A stretch of DNA of 64,000 nucleotides from CAVQBL01 sp963710715 (GTDB lineage Bacteria > Pseudomonadota > Gammaproteobacteria > DSM-16500): positions 1-64,000 of the forward strand of contig CAVQBL010000015.1 in the NCBI GenBank assembly GCA_963710715.1, given 5' to 3'. The notes under the pieces are model-generated. The model ran no database searches. It was not told the DNA's origin and saw only the letters and a list, made by a program, of their open reading frames with translations. Positions 8,008 to 16,426 of this stretch are shown here, one piece after another. Numbering within the stretch: the first letter of the stretch is position 1; each line of letters opens with the position of its first letter. The position numbers were made by a program, and so were the translations under genes.

Positions 8008-8292
8008 CAAGGGTGGCTTATTGACCTCAAGACCCATGAGCTCACTCATGCTGATTTGGGACAAATGTTACTGTATGTTAATTACTATGATAGGGAATGT
8101 TTGACAGAAGGCGATAACCCGACAATTGGGTTGGTTCTCTGTATCGAGAAAAGCGATAGTATGGCAAGCTACCTTCTGGGTGACAAAGCTAAACAAATTT
8201 TTGCGAGCAAATATCAATTTCACCTACCAAGTGAGAAAGAATTAGAGGCTGAGCTTAAACGGGAGCTTAGATTGCTTAAGCACCAGAATTAA
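8008..8292 (+). pseudogene. C-terminal remnant of a YhcG/DUF1016 (PDDEXK) nuclease
   Basis: The frame from 8008 reads IDLKTHELTHADLGQMLLY, then VNYYDRE, DNPTIGLVLC and LPSEKELEAELKRE. This is the characteristic end of the DUF1016/YhcG PDDEXK nuclease family, with the IDLK active-site strand present. A stop lies just upstream (8005) and the N-terminal two thirds are missing, so it is a remnant. The bases 7828-8007 contain no recognisable gene. Full-length members are about 350 residues and often sit in restriction or defence islands. Confidence 0.75.
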
Positions 8293-8466
8293 TTGCCCTT
8301 CCCTTTTGATAACAATGAGAGGTTACGATAACTTTTCGAAAGAGCGTATAACTGTTTGCGGGAATTTTGCGGGAATATCCAGTCCGCAACACAATTATCT
8401 AATAACCATCTCCTTAAAAACGTGATCTGTGTTAAGATTAATATATAAACCTAATTGAGGCACTTT

Positions 8467-8679
8467 ATGAGCGTTATTCATAAAAAAATTGTTACAGACG
8501 AAACAATGCACCCAGTAGCGGTGCAAATTGATTATTCCGACTGGTTGAAAATTGAAAAAAAACTCGGCCTGAAGAAAGCCGTGACAAAAAAAAGTAGTTC
8601 TCTGTCGCAGTTTTCTGGAAAAATAAAATTAAAAGAAGACCCCCTTAAATACCAAAAAAAAATTAGGGAAGAATGGTAA
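8467..8679 (+). CDS. antitoxin-like protein paired with a broken PIN toxin
   Basis: A 70-residue protein. The ATG at 8467 follows TTGAGG. It contains PVAVQIDYSDWLKIEKKLG, a pattern seen in small prevent-host-death-like antitoxins, followed by a basic linker and an acidic/basic tail that could bind a toxin. Its stop overlaps the start of the downstream PIN-domain remnant by 7 bases, the standard antitoxin-toxin layout. Because the toxin is broken, this is probably an orphan antitoxin. Confidence 0.6.
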   Translation: MSVIHKKIVTDETMHPVAVQIDYSDWLKIEKKLGLKKAVTKKSSSLSQFSGKIKLKEDPLKYQKKIREEW

Positions 8680-8945
8680 TTGTGAAATATTTTCTTGATA
8701 CAAATATTATTTTATATTTTTTGGGTGTAAAACTTGCGAAGAACGTTTAGTAAAAAAATTCATAAGCGAGCTAACAATGATTAATATCACTGATGAAATT
8801 AAAGAAAATACGATTCGACTTCGAAAAAAAATGTCAAATTAAACTTCCTGATGCCATTATTGCTGCTACCGCATTAAATTTAGATGCCGTGCTTTTAACA
8901 AACGATTCACGGCTTCACAAAATATCTGAAATTTCTTGTCGATAA
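8673..8945 (+). pseudogene. vapC: VapC-like PIN-domain toxin, degraded
   Basis: The start is intact (ATG at 8673) and reads VKYFLDTNIILYFLG, the first PIN strand with its catalytic Asp. The frame then stops at about 8750. The C-terminal part resumes in another frame, reading KLPDAIIAATALNLDAVLLT, then NDSRLHKI, to a stop at 8945; this holds the other acidic residues. The middle is partly deleted and frameshifted, so the ribonuclease should be inactive. Overlap with the upstream antitoxin-like gene supports a former vapBC-type module. Confidence 0.75.
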
Positions 8946-8968
8946 CTTAAATTGATTCGCTGAAATGG

Positions 8969-9238
8969 GTGGGGTTGTTGCTGCGATGCTTCATGATAAT
9001 TATCCTGTGCCGAGCTTTAGCTTGGCCAGAACGCGAAATTGTGCAAGTGACGCTTGCACAATTGACGTGGCATCACAACCTTGTGCTTTTGCTGGAAAAA
9101 CTAAAAACTCCCGAGCAGCGGCTTTGGTACGCCAATAATGGTATTTGCATTCGAGATGGTAAGTCAGATGGAGTAATATTTTCTATTGGTTCCCAGACAG
9201 CAGCAGATGAGATTTTAGAAATTCAAGAATTCCCCTAA
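8969..9238 (+). pseudogene. N-terminal-domain remnant of a second YhcG/DUF1016 protein
   Basis: The frame reads REIVQVTLAQLTWHHNLVLL, then EKLKTPEQRLWYANNGI, which matches the DUF1016 N-terminal domain (typically QLxWxHNxxLLxKxxxxxxRxWYA). Sequence on both sides does not continue the family. The N-terminal domain here lies downstream of a C-terminal remnant (8008-8292), so these are pieces of two copies or of a rearranged gene. A perfect 11-bp inverted repeat (9037-9063) falls inside it. Confidence 0.6.
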
Positions 9239-9420
9239 TAATCTCATGTGACACTCGATCATCATCAAGCAAATCATAGCCACGCGGCGCCGTGTGATAA
9301 TTCACGAATGTTATTGGTAAATTGTGAGATAACGATTTCGCAAGAAAATGATCTATTGTTTTATTCAAATTAGGCATTTGATCTTGCCCACATCTTAAAA
9401 GGAAAAGCCATTTTAAAATG
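9183..9420 (-). pseudogene. C-terminal remnant of an alpha/beta hydrolase (dienelactone-hydrolase type)
   Basis: Reading from about 9420 down, the frame gives WLFLLRCGQDQMPNLNKTID, then NLPITFVNYHTAPRGYDLLD and HEIIRGILEFLK. This fits the last third of dienelactone-hydrolase-like enzymes, with the Asp of RCGQD and a position near YHTAPRG where the catalytic His normally lies. The nucleophile half is absent and the upstream sequence (to 9593) is not recognisable, so it is a relic. It overlaps the DUF1016 relic on the opposite strand. Confidence 0.6.
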
Positions 9421-9593
9421 TATTTCCGCCAGCAATATTTTCTCTTCGTCAGGACATGCTAAAAATTCGGTAAAACCCATTTTTCAATTTTTAGCCATTT
9501 TTATTCTTGCATTTAAGGTTCTCTTAATATTGAACTGATATGCTTATCACAAAGATATATTATTATTAGATACAAGAAAATGACGAGAAAAAC

Positions 9594-10715
9594 ATGGCCT
9601 CAACGCGAAAAAATTCTGTAAAAATCGAACGATCCCTATTTAACAAGGATATAAAAATAATTGAAGAAACCCTATTATCAAAAATTAATGCTCGTTTTAT
9701 GGACGCAGAGGATGCCATTAACAAAGCGCTTTTGGAGCATAAAAAAGCAAAGCTAGAAGCTAATACTCGTCTCATGGGTAAGAATACCACTAACGGAACG
9801 TTGTCTTCGGAGAATGAAGCAATTGTAAAAATTCAAAAAGCAAAGCTAGAAGTTAAGGCAAATATTACGGATGTACAAAATATCATTAACGAAACTTCTT
9901 CAGCACTTAAAGCAATTACAGAAACACGAGAAGCAAAGCAAATAGAAGCAAAACTATTAGAAGCAAAGCTATTAGCAGCAAAACTATCAGAGGAAAATCT
10001 ATTAGAATCAGAAGAAAAGCTATTAGAAAAAGAAAAACGACTCGAATTAATAATTAAAATTTGTGTTTTTCTAAAAAAAGAGAGTGAAAAAAATAACGCG
10101 TCTAAATACCCACATTACCTTCATCGTAACTCCATTCACAAAAAGTCGCTTGAAGACTACCTTACCGATTTAGTGGAAGTTTCTGGCGCATCCAGAAGCA
10201 CATTATTAATTATGCTTCGTCACATGATGTTATATTACTTGCATCCCAATATTATTACTAAACCTTTGGCAGCAAAAACCTTAAATTGCTTTAGTACTCA
10301 TCGTCTGCTACTAATTTGTTTCTTGCAAGCTTATAAATGCTACGATGATCACCATCTTAACAACCGTTTTGTAGCCATGCTGGGCGGTGTGTCAAAGGAA
10401 GCCCTAAATCGATGGGAAATCACATTTTTAAAAGAAATGAATTTCGAAGTTATTATTTCCGAAAAAACCTTCGAATTTTATGCAAAAATACTGCACGAGC
10501 CTGATTTGAAGATGCCTCCGTTCGTTACGCGTGATGACAGCAAACCACCTCTTAACATTGAATCGTCATCATCACATGAGCAATCATCTGTTGTAGAGTC
10601 AACAGCGACACTTTTCAAGCGATCTAAAATTTGTATCGTCGATAATATTCCAAAAAAGCATAGCGACAACACATCTGAAGATAGCTCCAGAGTACTTCTT
10701 CAGCAAGGAAAATGA
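9594..10715 (+). CDS. Pho80-like cyclin-domain protein (eukaryotic-like)
   Basis: A 373-residue protein. Residues 30-155 are charged and coiled-coil-like, with a Lys/Leu/Glu heptad stretch. Residues 150-300 match the Pho80/PCL cyclin fold: FHRN-like YLHRNSIHKKSLEDYL, FSTHRLLLICFLQAYKCYDD, NNRFVAMLGGVSKEALNRW and EITFLKEMNFEVII. The order of the HR..L, AYK.YDD, N..FA..GGVS...LN..E..FL elements is the family signature, and the cyclin-box Lys is at 248. The tail (305-373) is Ser-rich and disordered with a basic FKRSK patch. There is no signal peptide. Cyclins of this type bind cyclin-dependent kinases in fungi and protists; a secreted effector that engages a host or protist kinase is the simplest reading, and is inference. 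Confidence 0.75.
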   Translation: MASTRKNSVKIERSLFNKDIKIIEETLLSKINARFMDAEDAINKALLEHKKAKLEANTRLMGKNTTNGTLSSENEAIVKIQKAKLEVKANITDVQNIINETSSALKAITETREAKQIEAKLLEAKLLAAKLSEENLLESEEKLLEKEKRLELIIKICVFLKKESEKNNASKYPHYLHRNSIHKKSLEDYLTDLVEVSGASRSTLLIMLRHMMLYYLHPNIITKPLAAKTLNCFSTHRLLLICFLQAYKCYDDHHLNNRFVAMLGGVSKEALNRWEITFLKEMNFEVIISEKTFEFYAKILHEPDLKMPPFVTRDDSKPPLNIESSSSHEQSSVVESTATLFKRSKICIVDNIPKKHSDNTSEDSSRVLLQQGK

Positions 10716-10716
10716 A

Positions 10717-10774
10717 AGGGGTTCAAGTACTTAACACAGTATCAAAACCTATACCAATTTTGTACTTGACCCCT
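10717..10774. repeat. inverted repeat AGGGGT(T)CAAGTAC
   Basis: AGGGGTTCAAGTAC (10717-10730) pairs with GTACTTGACCCCT (10762-10774) with one bulged base. It lies immediately after the cyclin gene and is followed by ACCTCTTAACCTCTTA. A sister element with the same AGGGGTC end lies at 11164-11202, so the pair flanks the small secreted-protein gene. They are probably REP-like mobile palindromes that could also act as terminators. Confidence 0.6.
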
Positions 10775-10787
10775 ACCTCTTAACCTC

Positions 10788-11087
10788 TTAGGAAGCGTTT
10801 TGAAGTTCCTGAATCATTTTCTTAAGCTTATCTATTTTGTCAGTACGGCATGATTTAACTGTAGCAGAATCAACAGTTACACCTGTTACAGTTTGGCCCA
10901 TTAAGACTGGCCTCATGCAATCTTGCCAGAAGCTTTTGTTTTCAGAGTGTCTGGTAAAACCAGCAGCTACACATGCCTTAGCAATAGCAGCACAAGGCCT
11001 GCTGTCGTTATCAGACATATCATCTGCGAAAATAGGTTGAGCTAAAAGAAGTGCCGATAAGATAAGAGCAATACGAATTTTACGCAT
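10788..11087 (-). CDS. small secreted Cys-containing protein
   Basis: A 99-residue protein with a clear signal peptide (RKIRIALILSALLLAQPIFA, cut before DDMSDN). The mature part has four Cys residues (PCAAIAKAC, WQDCM, VKSC), suited to two disulfides in the periplasm. AAGGGG lies 7 bases before the ATG. No family of known function is recognised. It is flanked by two related palindromes and has its own gap on both sides, so it is probably a single-gene unit. Confidence 0.7.
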   Translation of the reverse strand: MRKIRIALILSALLLAQPIFADDMSDNDSRPCAAIAKACVAAGFTRHSENKSFWQDCMRPVLMGQTVTGVTVDSATVKSCRTDKIDKLKKMIQELQNAS

Positions 11088-11163
11088 TTAAAATCCCCTT
11101 TTAATTGTTAAATTTCCATAAGATAAGACACTATTTATTATACTCCACAATGAATAAGATGAA

Positions 11164-11202
11164 AGGGGTCTATCATCGAATTTTAGCAGATGACAGACCC
11201 CT
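11164..11202. repeat. inverted repeat AGGGGTCTATCATC
   Basis: AGGGGTCTATCATC (11164-11177) pairs with GATGACAGACCCCT (11189-11202), with 13 of 14 positions matching and an 11-base loop. It shares GAAAGGGGT at the left and ACCCCTACCT at the right with the element at 10717-10774. It lies between the small secreted-protein gene and the next minus-strand gene. Confidence 0.6.
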
Positions 11203-11225
11203 ACCTTGTGTACGTTTCCCGTTTT

Positions 11226-12287
11226 TTACCCTCTCTCTATTAGCATAGGTTGACACTCGTTTGCTTGAGGTCCGTCAACATTTCCATTACTCACACCCAA
11301 TGCACTAGCAGCGCTCGATACATTAGCAGTGGGAAATTGCATAAATGATAGCCCAAATAGATTTCCAGTTCTCTCTGATAGAGTTCCCTCGACATTTACA
11401 TCACACGCACCCGATGCACTAGAATCACCAAATTGAAACGATGACATCATAAACGGTTGAGTTCCACTTGATTGAGATTCCTCAGCTTTTCCATCATCCA
11501 CACCAGATTGCAGTGCGAGTGATTTAGCTAGCTGTTCCAACTTTGCTATCAGACCAAGATCTACATCTGCTGATTTTATTAGAAATGGCACATGTTTTAT
11601 ATCACTAGCAACATTAGATTGCGAGCTGAAGGAACCTGTTGCCTGACTAGCACTTACAACTGGTCTTGCTGTTGATGAAAGTGTTAAAGGTACCATAAAC
11701 CTACTGCGGCATTCCACTGACACATCTGCTTGCTTTTGCCCATTTTGATCACTCACAATACGGAAAAAAATATCTACGATATCTTGACTACGCAGTTGCT
11801 CCAGTTGTCTTCGTAACTCATTATCTTTTGAAACTGCTGTCGCAAAATAATTATACGGCCCTGGTACAAAATTTCCTTGAGTTTGATTTTTATCAAAATA
11901 AATGTTACCGGTCTCTTGGTATCTATCTTCACCAACTTCCTTGCGCTCAATATATACGCCTCGGATATTTTCTGTTTGTAACTGCTGAAGAAATTTCGGG
12001 TCACCCGCGATGCACTTTGCAAAAGAGGCATCAACTTGATAAACCTCATTCCCTCGTTGACTAATAGCAAGATCCTTGTAAATACCATCTATTGATTCTA
12101 GCTCCAGATCACGACACGAACTAACTGCTTTTTCCGCAAATTCCTTTAAATCTTCATTTGTCAATGTTGAGTCTTTTTTTGGAAAACAGGAAACAGTAAT
12201 TTCTTCATCGTTATTCTCTAGATGACGAGAAGTGATATTCCCTATCGAAATCTGGTCAATAATAGGTGCAAATACAACTGTCTTCAT
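11226..12287 (-). CDS. hypothetical protein, candidate effector
   Basis: A 353-residue protein from the ATG at 12287 (GGAAAAATAT upstream); a TTG at 12326 would add 13 residues but has a poorer context. No signal peptide, membrane segment or known domain is seen. The N-terminal 200 residues look globular and the C-terminal third is Ser/Ala/Gly-rich and low complexity, with repeated short SFQFGDSSASG-like and SFMQFP-like strings. The protein stands alone between palindromes and a 270-base AT-rich spacer. Such isolated, poorly conserved proteins are common among Legionellales effectors, but there is no direct evidence here. Confidence 0.6.
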   Translation of the reverse strand: MKTVVFAPIIDQISIGNITSRHLENNDEEITVSCFPKKDSTLTNEDLKEFAEKAVSSCRDLELESIDGIYKDLAISQRGNEVYQVDASFAKCIAGDPKFLQQLQTENIRGVYIERKEVGEDRYQETGNIYFDKNQTQGNFVPGPYNYFATAVSKDNELRRQLEQLRSQDIVDIFFRIVSDQNGQKQADVSVECRSRFMVPLTLSSTARPVVSASQATGSFSSQSNVASDIKHVPFLIKSADVDLGLIAKLEQLAKSLALQSGVDDGKAEESQSSGTQPFMMSSFQFGDSSASGACDVNVEGTLSERTGNLFGLSFMQFPTANVSSAASALGVSNGNVDGPQANECQPMLIERG

Positions 12288-12556
12288 ATATTTTTCCGAA
12301 TCTGTAGGCTGTAACTTTAAGTGCAAATTTCAATTAATTTAAATATCATTGTTAAGCTCCTCGTAGTTAAGGTTGTGATTACAAATTAAGCATTGCATCT
12401 TGTAAATTAACAACAGTCCCATAATGCTACGGGTTTAATTGCCGAATTTAGGATTATAAATTAACACGTCTTGATTTAGAGCTTACAACCGAATAACATT
12501 TAATAAAATCAAATGATTGAAAATCTAACGCAAGCTGCTAGGAATAGCCTTTCCTC

Positions 12557-14416
12557 ATGAAAATCATCAAACTATTTAAATCCATTGAATCCTTTGAGAC
12601 AGAAAGATTATCTGCAATTAAACTCACCTCTTCTGATTTAAATCGATTAACAGAAATGCATACCAATCCGCAAACGATGGCAACATTAGGCGGTGTGTGG
12701 TCTGCCAAAAAAATACAAGAGAATCTTGATTGGAATCTTAAGCAATGGACACAAAATGGATTTGGTTTGTGGATGTTTTATTTAAAAGATACTAATGAAT
12801 GGGTAGGTAGAGGTGGCATAAGAAGAGTGACTGTAGAAGGTGTGGAAGAAGTTGAGGTTGCTTACGCTCTCATGCCTAAATTTTGGCAGCAAGGATTTGC
12901 AACTGAAATAGCAAAAGCATGCACTGAAATTGCTTTTGAATTTCTTCGGCTAAATGACTTGGTTTGTTTTACACTTACAACCAATAAAGCCTCTCAACGT
13001 GTGATGGAAAAAGCGGGATTTCAATATGAACGCAATTTTACTGTCAATTATGATGGTGTTGATTATCCCCAAGTTTTATACCGATTGAAAAACTATCGTA
13101 AAGTGGAAATAACACCCTACGACAATACTTGGCCTGAAATTTTCAAGCAAGAATCACAAAAAATCCAAATCGCTCTAGGTAATTCATTAAAAGAAATTCA
13201 TCACATTGGCAGCACATCTATACCCGGGATGCCAGCAAAACCTATCATCGACATCTTACTCGAATGTGATAATATTGATGAAATTGATAAAATTAAAAAT
13301 AATTTGCATCCGCTTGGCTATTTTTATTTACGTAGACAAGTCATCCCACATCGCAGTTTTTTTACGAGTAAAAAAACCGATAACATCGGATTTAATGTAC
13401 ACATCTATGAGGTAGGCGATCCTCAAATTAAACGCCATGTAAATTTTAGAGATTATTTAATCCATAATCCAATAGATGCAAAAAACTATGCGGAATTAAA
13501 ACTTAGCTTAGCAAAAAAATTTTATCACGATATGAATAACTATGTAATTGGGAAAGATGCATTAGTTCAAGAAATTGATGCCAAAGCAAAACTATGGCCT
13601 AGCAAGCGTAAAAATTTTTTACCGCCTAAATTTATTAAAAGTTTTACGCAAGAAAAATCACTAAAAGCAATAGTTGCTAACCTTAATCTTCACATGATCT
13701 ATTTCGCGCAATACCTTAAGCAAGTTGAATTAGTCAGAATACCAGGGATTACGCTAGTGAGCTCTGGTTTGCCTGATGATACATTCAATTATGTATTAGA
13801 TGCTGATTTTAGTGAATCTCAGGCAAGCAATAAAATTGCTGAAGTCACCCATTATTTTAAGAAAAAAAATATTCCGTTTTCGTGGTGGATTAGCCCATAT
13901 GATAAACCAGAAAATTTATCAGATTATCTGGAGAAACAAAATTTTCTGAATACTGAAAATAATATTGCTATGTATCTTGATTTGGATACGTGGAAACCCC
14001 CACTGACTGATTTACCTGAGCTTGAAATTATTCGTGCAAAAGATGAAAAAACATTACGTGATTTTGCTTTGGTATTAGCAACTGATCCGTCCATCTCCAA
14101 AAAATATTTTTCTTGGATTGCCTCTATACTAAGAGAAGATGACCCGCTTGAATACTATGTTGGATACGTTAATGGTAAACCTGTCGTAAGAGGATTGATT
14201 TGCTATTATGCCGGCGTTGCAGGATTATATTGGCTTTCAACTACCCCCGATGCTCGCAGAAAAGGATATGCTACAGCGATGCAACAATATCGCTTAAAAC
14301 GCGCAAAAGAGCTTGGATATCACATTGCTGTTTTACAAGCCTCTAAAGAAGGTTACTCTTTATATCAAAAGTTAGGATATAAAGAATGCGGCGTGTTTAG
14401 AGAATTTAAATATTAA
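12557..14416 (+). CDS. GNAT acetyltransferase - GrpB/UPF0157 - GNAT fusion protein
   Basis: A 619-residue three-part protein. Residues 1-175 are a RimJ/RimL-type acetyltransferase (ETERLSAIKLTSSDL, then FWQQGFATEIAKA as the acetyl-CoA loop, and ASQRVMEKAGFQYE). Residues 178-350 are a GrpB/UPF0157 nucleotidyltransferase-fold domain (VEITPYDNTWPEIF, IHHIGSTSIPGMPAKPIIDI, HVNFRDYL). Residues 370-619 are a second acetyltransferase with YWLSTTPDARRKGYATAMQQ as its acetyl-CoA motif and YSLYQKLGYKECG near the end. Each domain also exists as a separate protein; GNAT plus GrpB suggests modification of an aminoglycoside-like or nucleotide substrate, but the substrate is unknown. It overlaps the convergent porin gene by 11 bases. 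Confidence 0.85.
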   Translation: MKIIKLFKSIESFETERLSAIKLTSSDLNRLTEMHTNPQTMATLGGVWSAKKIQENLDWNLKQWTQNGFGLWMFYLKDTNEWVGRGGIRRVTVEGVEEVEVAYALMPKFWQQGFATEIAKACTEIAFEFLRLNDLVCFTLTTNKASQRVMEKAGFQYERNFTVNYDGVDYPQVLYRLKNYRKVEITPYDNTWPEIFKQESQKIQIALGNSLKEIHHIGSTSIPGMPAKPIIDILLECDNIDEIDKIKNNLHPLGYFYLRRQVIPHRSFFTSKKTDNIGFNVHIYEVGDPQIKRHVNFRDYLIHNPIDAKNYAELKLSLAKKFYHDMNNYVIGKDALVQEIDAKAKLWPSKRKNFLPPKFIKSFTQEKSLKAIVANLNLHMIYFAQYLKQVELVRIPGITLVSSGLPDDTFNYVLDADFSESQASNKIAEVTHYFKKKNIPFSWWISPYDKPENLSDYLEKQNFLNTENNIAMYLDLDTWKPPLTDLPELEIIRAKDEKTLRDFALVLATDPSISKKYFSWIASILREDDPLEYYVGYVNGKPVVRGLICYYAGVAGLYWLSTTPDARRKGYATAMQQYRLKRAKELGYHIAVLQASKEGYSLYQKLGYKECGVFREFKY

Positions 14417-15623
14417 AAGTCAATTTTAAAGAAACCCCATCTCGAGATCCTGTATTCGTACCATGAATAATATTCCTACCTGCTGTAACGTGAATATTTT
14501 CATTCTGCATAAAAACATGTGCGTAACTGCCATCGATAGTAATATGTTTGTTAACTTCATAACCCATGGATGCGCCCAGAATAATGCTATCACCATTTGC
14601 TATTTGAAAATTGGGATTTCCAGGTGATTGATTGTAACTCCCTGCAACGCGGATTATCCATTTAGGTGTAATACGATAATGGCTACCGAGTGTTAACAAC
14701 CACGTATTATGTAAACGAAAAGGAACACTCGCATTAACAATTACTGCTCGAGGACCCACTTGGGTTGCAATTCCGCGGATATTGATATTGTTAAATATGC
14801 TCCACTGGATGCGTCGAATGGTACCGATGAATCCTAAACAAGGTGTGACAAATTGATTTATGGTCACCACACTACTCGCCGGTGTCCAAAAAGTAAAATT
14901 ATAATGATCAGAAATAACTTTAGAAATTCCATTTAAGATACTCTTTCCATTGAATCGATAAGTAACAGCGCTATGGTAATTAAATCCAATCATGGTTGAG
15001 TTAGTTGGCTTCAGTAGCAATCCAGCGTCACCTCCTACACCCGTACTACTGACATCGTTGCGACTTTGACTATCTGGAATATTTAAGCTTGGAAATCCAG
15101 AAATAGGACGTAAAATCAAATTCGCATGGGAAAGATCGAGCCCCACACCTAATGAGAAACAGTCATTAATTTTAAATCCAACCGCGGGAGCTATATCGAT
15201 GGCTCGAATACTGTTACTCGATTTGGCATAACGCAGAATTGAATTTCCTTCGATATCACTATTAAAAGAATCGGATATTATAGCTAACCCAAATGTAATT
15301 TTATGTGTAGTCGGTATAGCCAAATAAAGAGAAGGTAAATAATAGCGCGTTTGGTTACTCGAACTACCTGATAGAGTAAAACCAGTAGCCGTTTGCACAG
15401 CTTGACCCGTGAAACGAGAATTAAGCGTTGCAACTGAACCCAGTCCTATTATTTGCGAATTTTTTAAAAGCGTTAATGCAGCAGGATTATAATAAGTTGC
15501 AGTCGCGTCATTGACAACCGCTGTTCCTATGGTTGATTCAATAAATGAAGCATGGGAAGCTAATGGAAATAATGATACCCAAGAAAAAAGAAAAAGCTTC
15601 TTAATCCAGCTTCGGTTACACAT
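14406..15623 (-). CDS. OmpP1/FadL-family outer-membrane transporter
   Basis: A 405-residue protein with a signal peptide (LFLFSWVSLFPLASHA) followed by SFIESTIGTAVVNDATATYY and NPAAL, the N-terminal plug signature of the FadL/OmpP1/TodX family. The remainder is beta-strand rich, and it ends with GVSLKLTFNI, a terminal outer-membrane strand. The start at 15623 is chosen because AAAAGGATG lies just upstream; earlier ATGs at 15647 and 15629 would disrupt the signal peptide. The family moves long-chain fatty acids or other hydrophobic molecules across the outer membrane, which fits an organism that also uses the methylcitrate cycle. Confidence 0.85.
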   Translation of the reverse strand: MCNRSWIKKLFLFSWVSLFPLASHASFIESTIGTAVVNDATATYYNPAALTLLKNSQIIGLGSVATLNSRFTGQAVQTATGFTLSGSSSNQTRYYLPSLYLAIPTTHKITFGLAIISDSFNSDIEGNSILRYAKSSNSIRAIDIAPAVGFKINDCFSLGVGLDLSHANLILRPISGFPSLNIPDSQSRNDVSSTGVGGDAGLLLKPTNSTMIGFNYHSAVTYRFNGKSILNGISKVISDHYNFTFWTPASSVVTINQFVTPCLGFIGTIRRIQWSIFNNINIRGIATQVGPRAVIVNASVPFRLHNTWLLTLGSHYRITPKWIIRVAGSYNQSPGNPNFQIANGDSIILGASMGYEVNKHITIDGSYAHVFMQNENIHVTAGRNIIHGTNTGSRDGVSLKLTFNI

Positions 15624-15667
15624 ATACATCCTTTTAATTAATGGCATGTATTATACTTGCCCCCTTT

Positions 15668-16426
15668 TCATAATAAAGGAATATTATCAATTAATCGAAT
15701 ATCATCTAGCCAAACAGCACCTAAGCGACGTTGCCATTTATCTACAACATAATCCACTTTAAATCCTGAAGCATCCAATTGTTTAGCTGCCTCCTCTGAA
15801 GTACCTGAATTTTGCAGTAATTTTGGAAAATCTGCAGCCTGCTGTCGCTGCAAGCTATTGAGTCTTGAATTTCTCGAGCTTAAAGCTAAGCCATCTTCTG
15901 CCCGAATAGTCTCGCAAGAAATAATTTCAACAGGTAAAAATAAAGATTCAACCAGCTTTTTTACCAATAGTAATTGCTGATAGTCTTTTTCACCAAAATA
16001 AGCACGTTGCGGTTGCACTAGATTTAAAAGCTTTAACACCACCGTTAATACGCCGTTAAAATGACCCGGACGGAACTGCCCTTCTAATTCCTTACTCAAT
16101 TCAGTTTCTGTCACTTGAATTTGATAATTATCATGATATAAAGATTGAACGTCCGGGAGTAATAAATAATCAATATGATTCGATGATAACAATGCCTTAT
16201 CTTGATCCAATGTACTCGGGTAAAGTTCAAAATCAGAGATGCGATTGAATTGAAACGGATTAACAAAAATACTCACTACTGTAATATCATTTTCACGCAT
16301 AGAACGTTGACATAAACTAAGATGACCCAAATGCAAATGCCCCATGGTAGGCACAAAGCCTATGGTTTTGTTAGCCAACTTTCTTCTAACAACTTGCCAT
16401 TCTTTAATATTCGTAACAATGTTCAC
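15668..16426 (-). CDS. panC: pantothenate synthetase
   Basis: A 252-residue enzyme joining pantoate and beta-alanine with ATP in vitamin B5 synthesis. Motifs include the nucleotidyltransferase signature FVPTMGHLHLGH, VNPFQF, GHFNGVLTVVLKLLNLVQP, AYFGEKDYQQL and LSSRNSRL. It is slightly shorter than the usual 280 residues at the C-terminus. Translation begins at a GTG inside the end of panB (23-base overlap) with GGGGAG upstream, so the two are coupled. It is last in the panG-panB-panC run. Confidence 0.95.
   Translation of the reverse strand: MNIVTNIKEWQVVRRKLANKTIGFVPTMGHLHLGHLSLCQRSMRENDITVVSIFVNPFQFNRISDFELYPSTLDQDKALLSSNHIDYLLLPDVQSLYHDNYQIQVTETELSKELEGQFRPGHFNGVLTVVLKLLNLVQPQRAYFGEKDYQQLLLVKKLVESLFLPVEIISCETIRAEDGLALSSRNSRLNSLQRQQAADFPKLLQNSGTSEEAAKQLDASGFKVDYVVDKWQRRLGAVWLDDIRLIDNIPLL

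Noticed and set aside
8673..8945. Intact VapC toxin
   Set aside because: The first frame ends after about 25 codons and the middle of the PIN domain is missing, so an active toxin is not supported.
11774..12088. 104-codon minus-strand frame inside the 353-residue hypothetical gene
   Set aside because: It overlaps a longer, better supported gene on the same strand in another frame, and has no ribosome site or recognisable motif.
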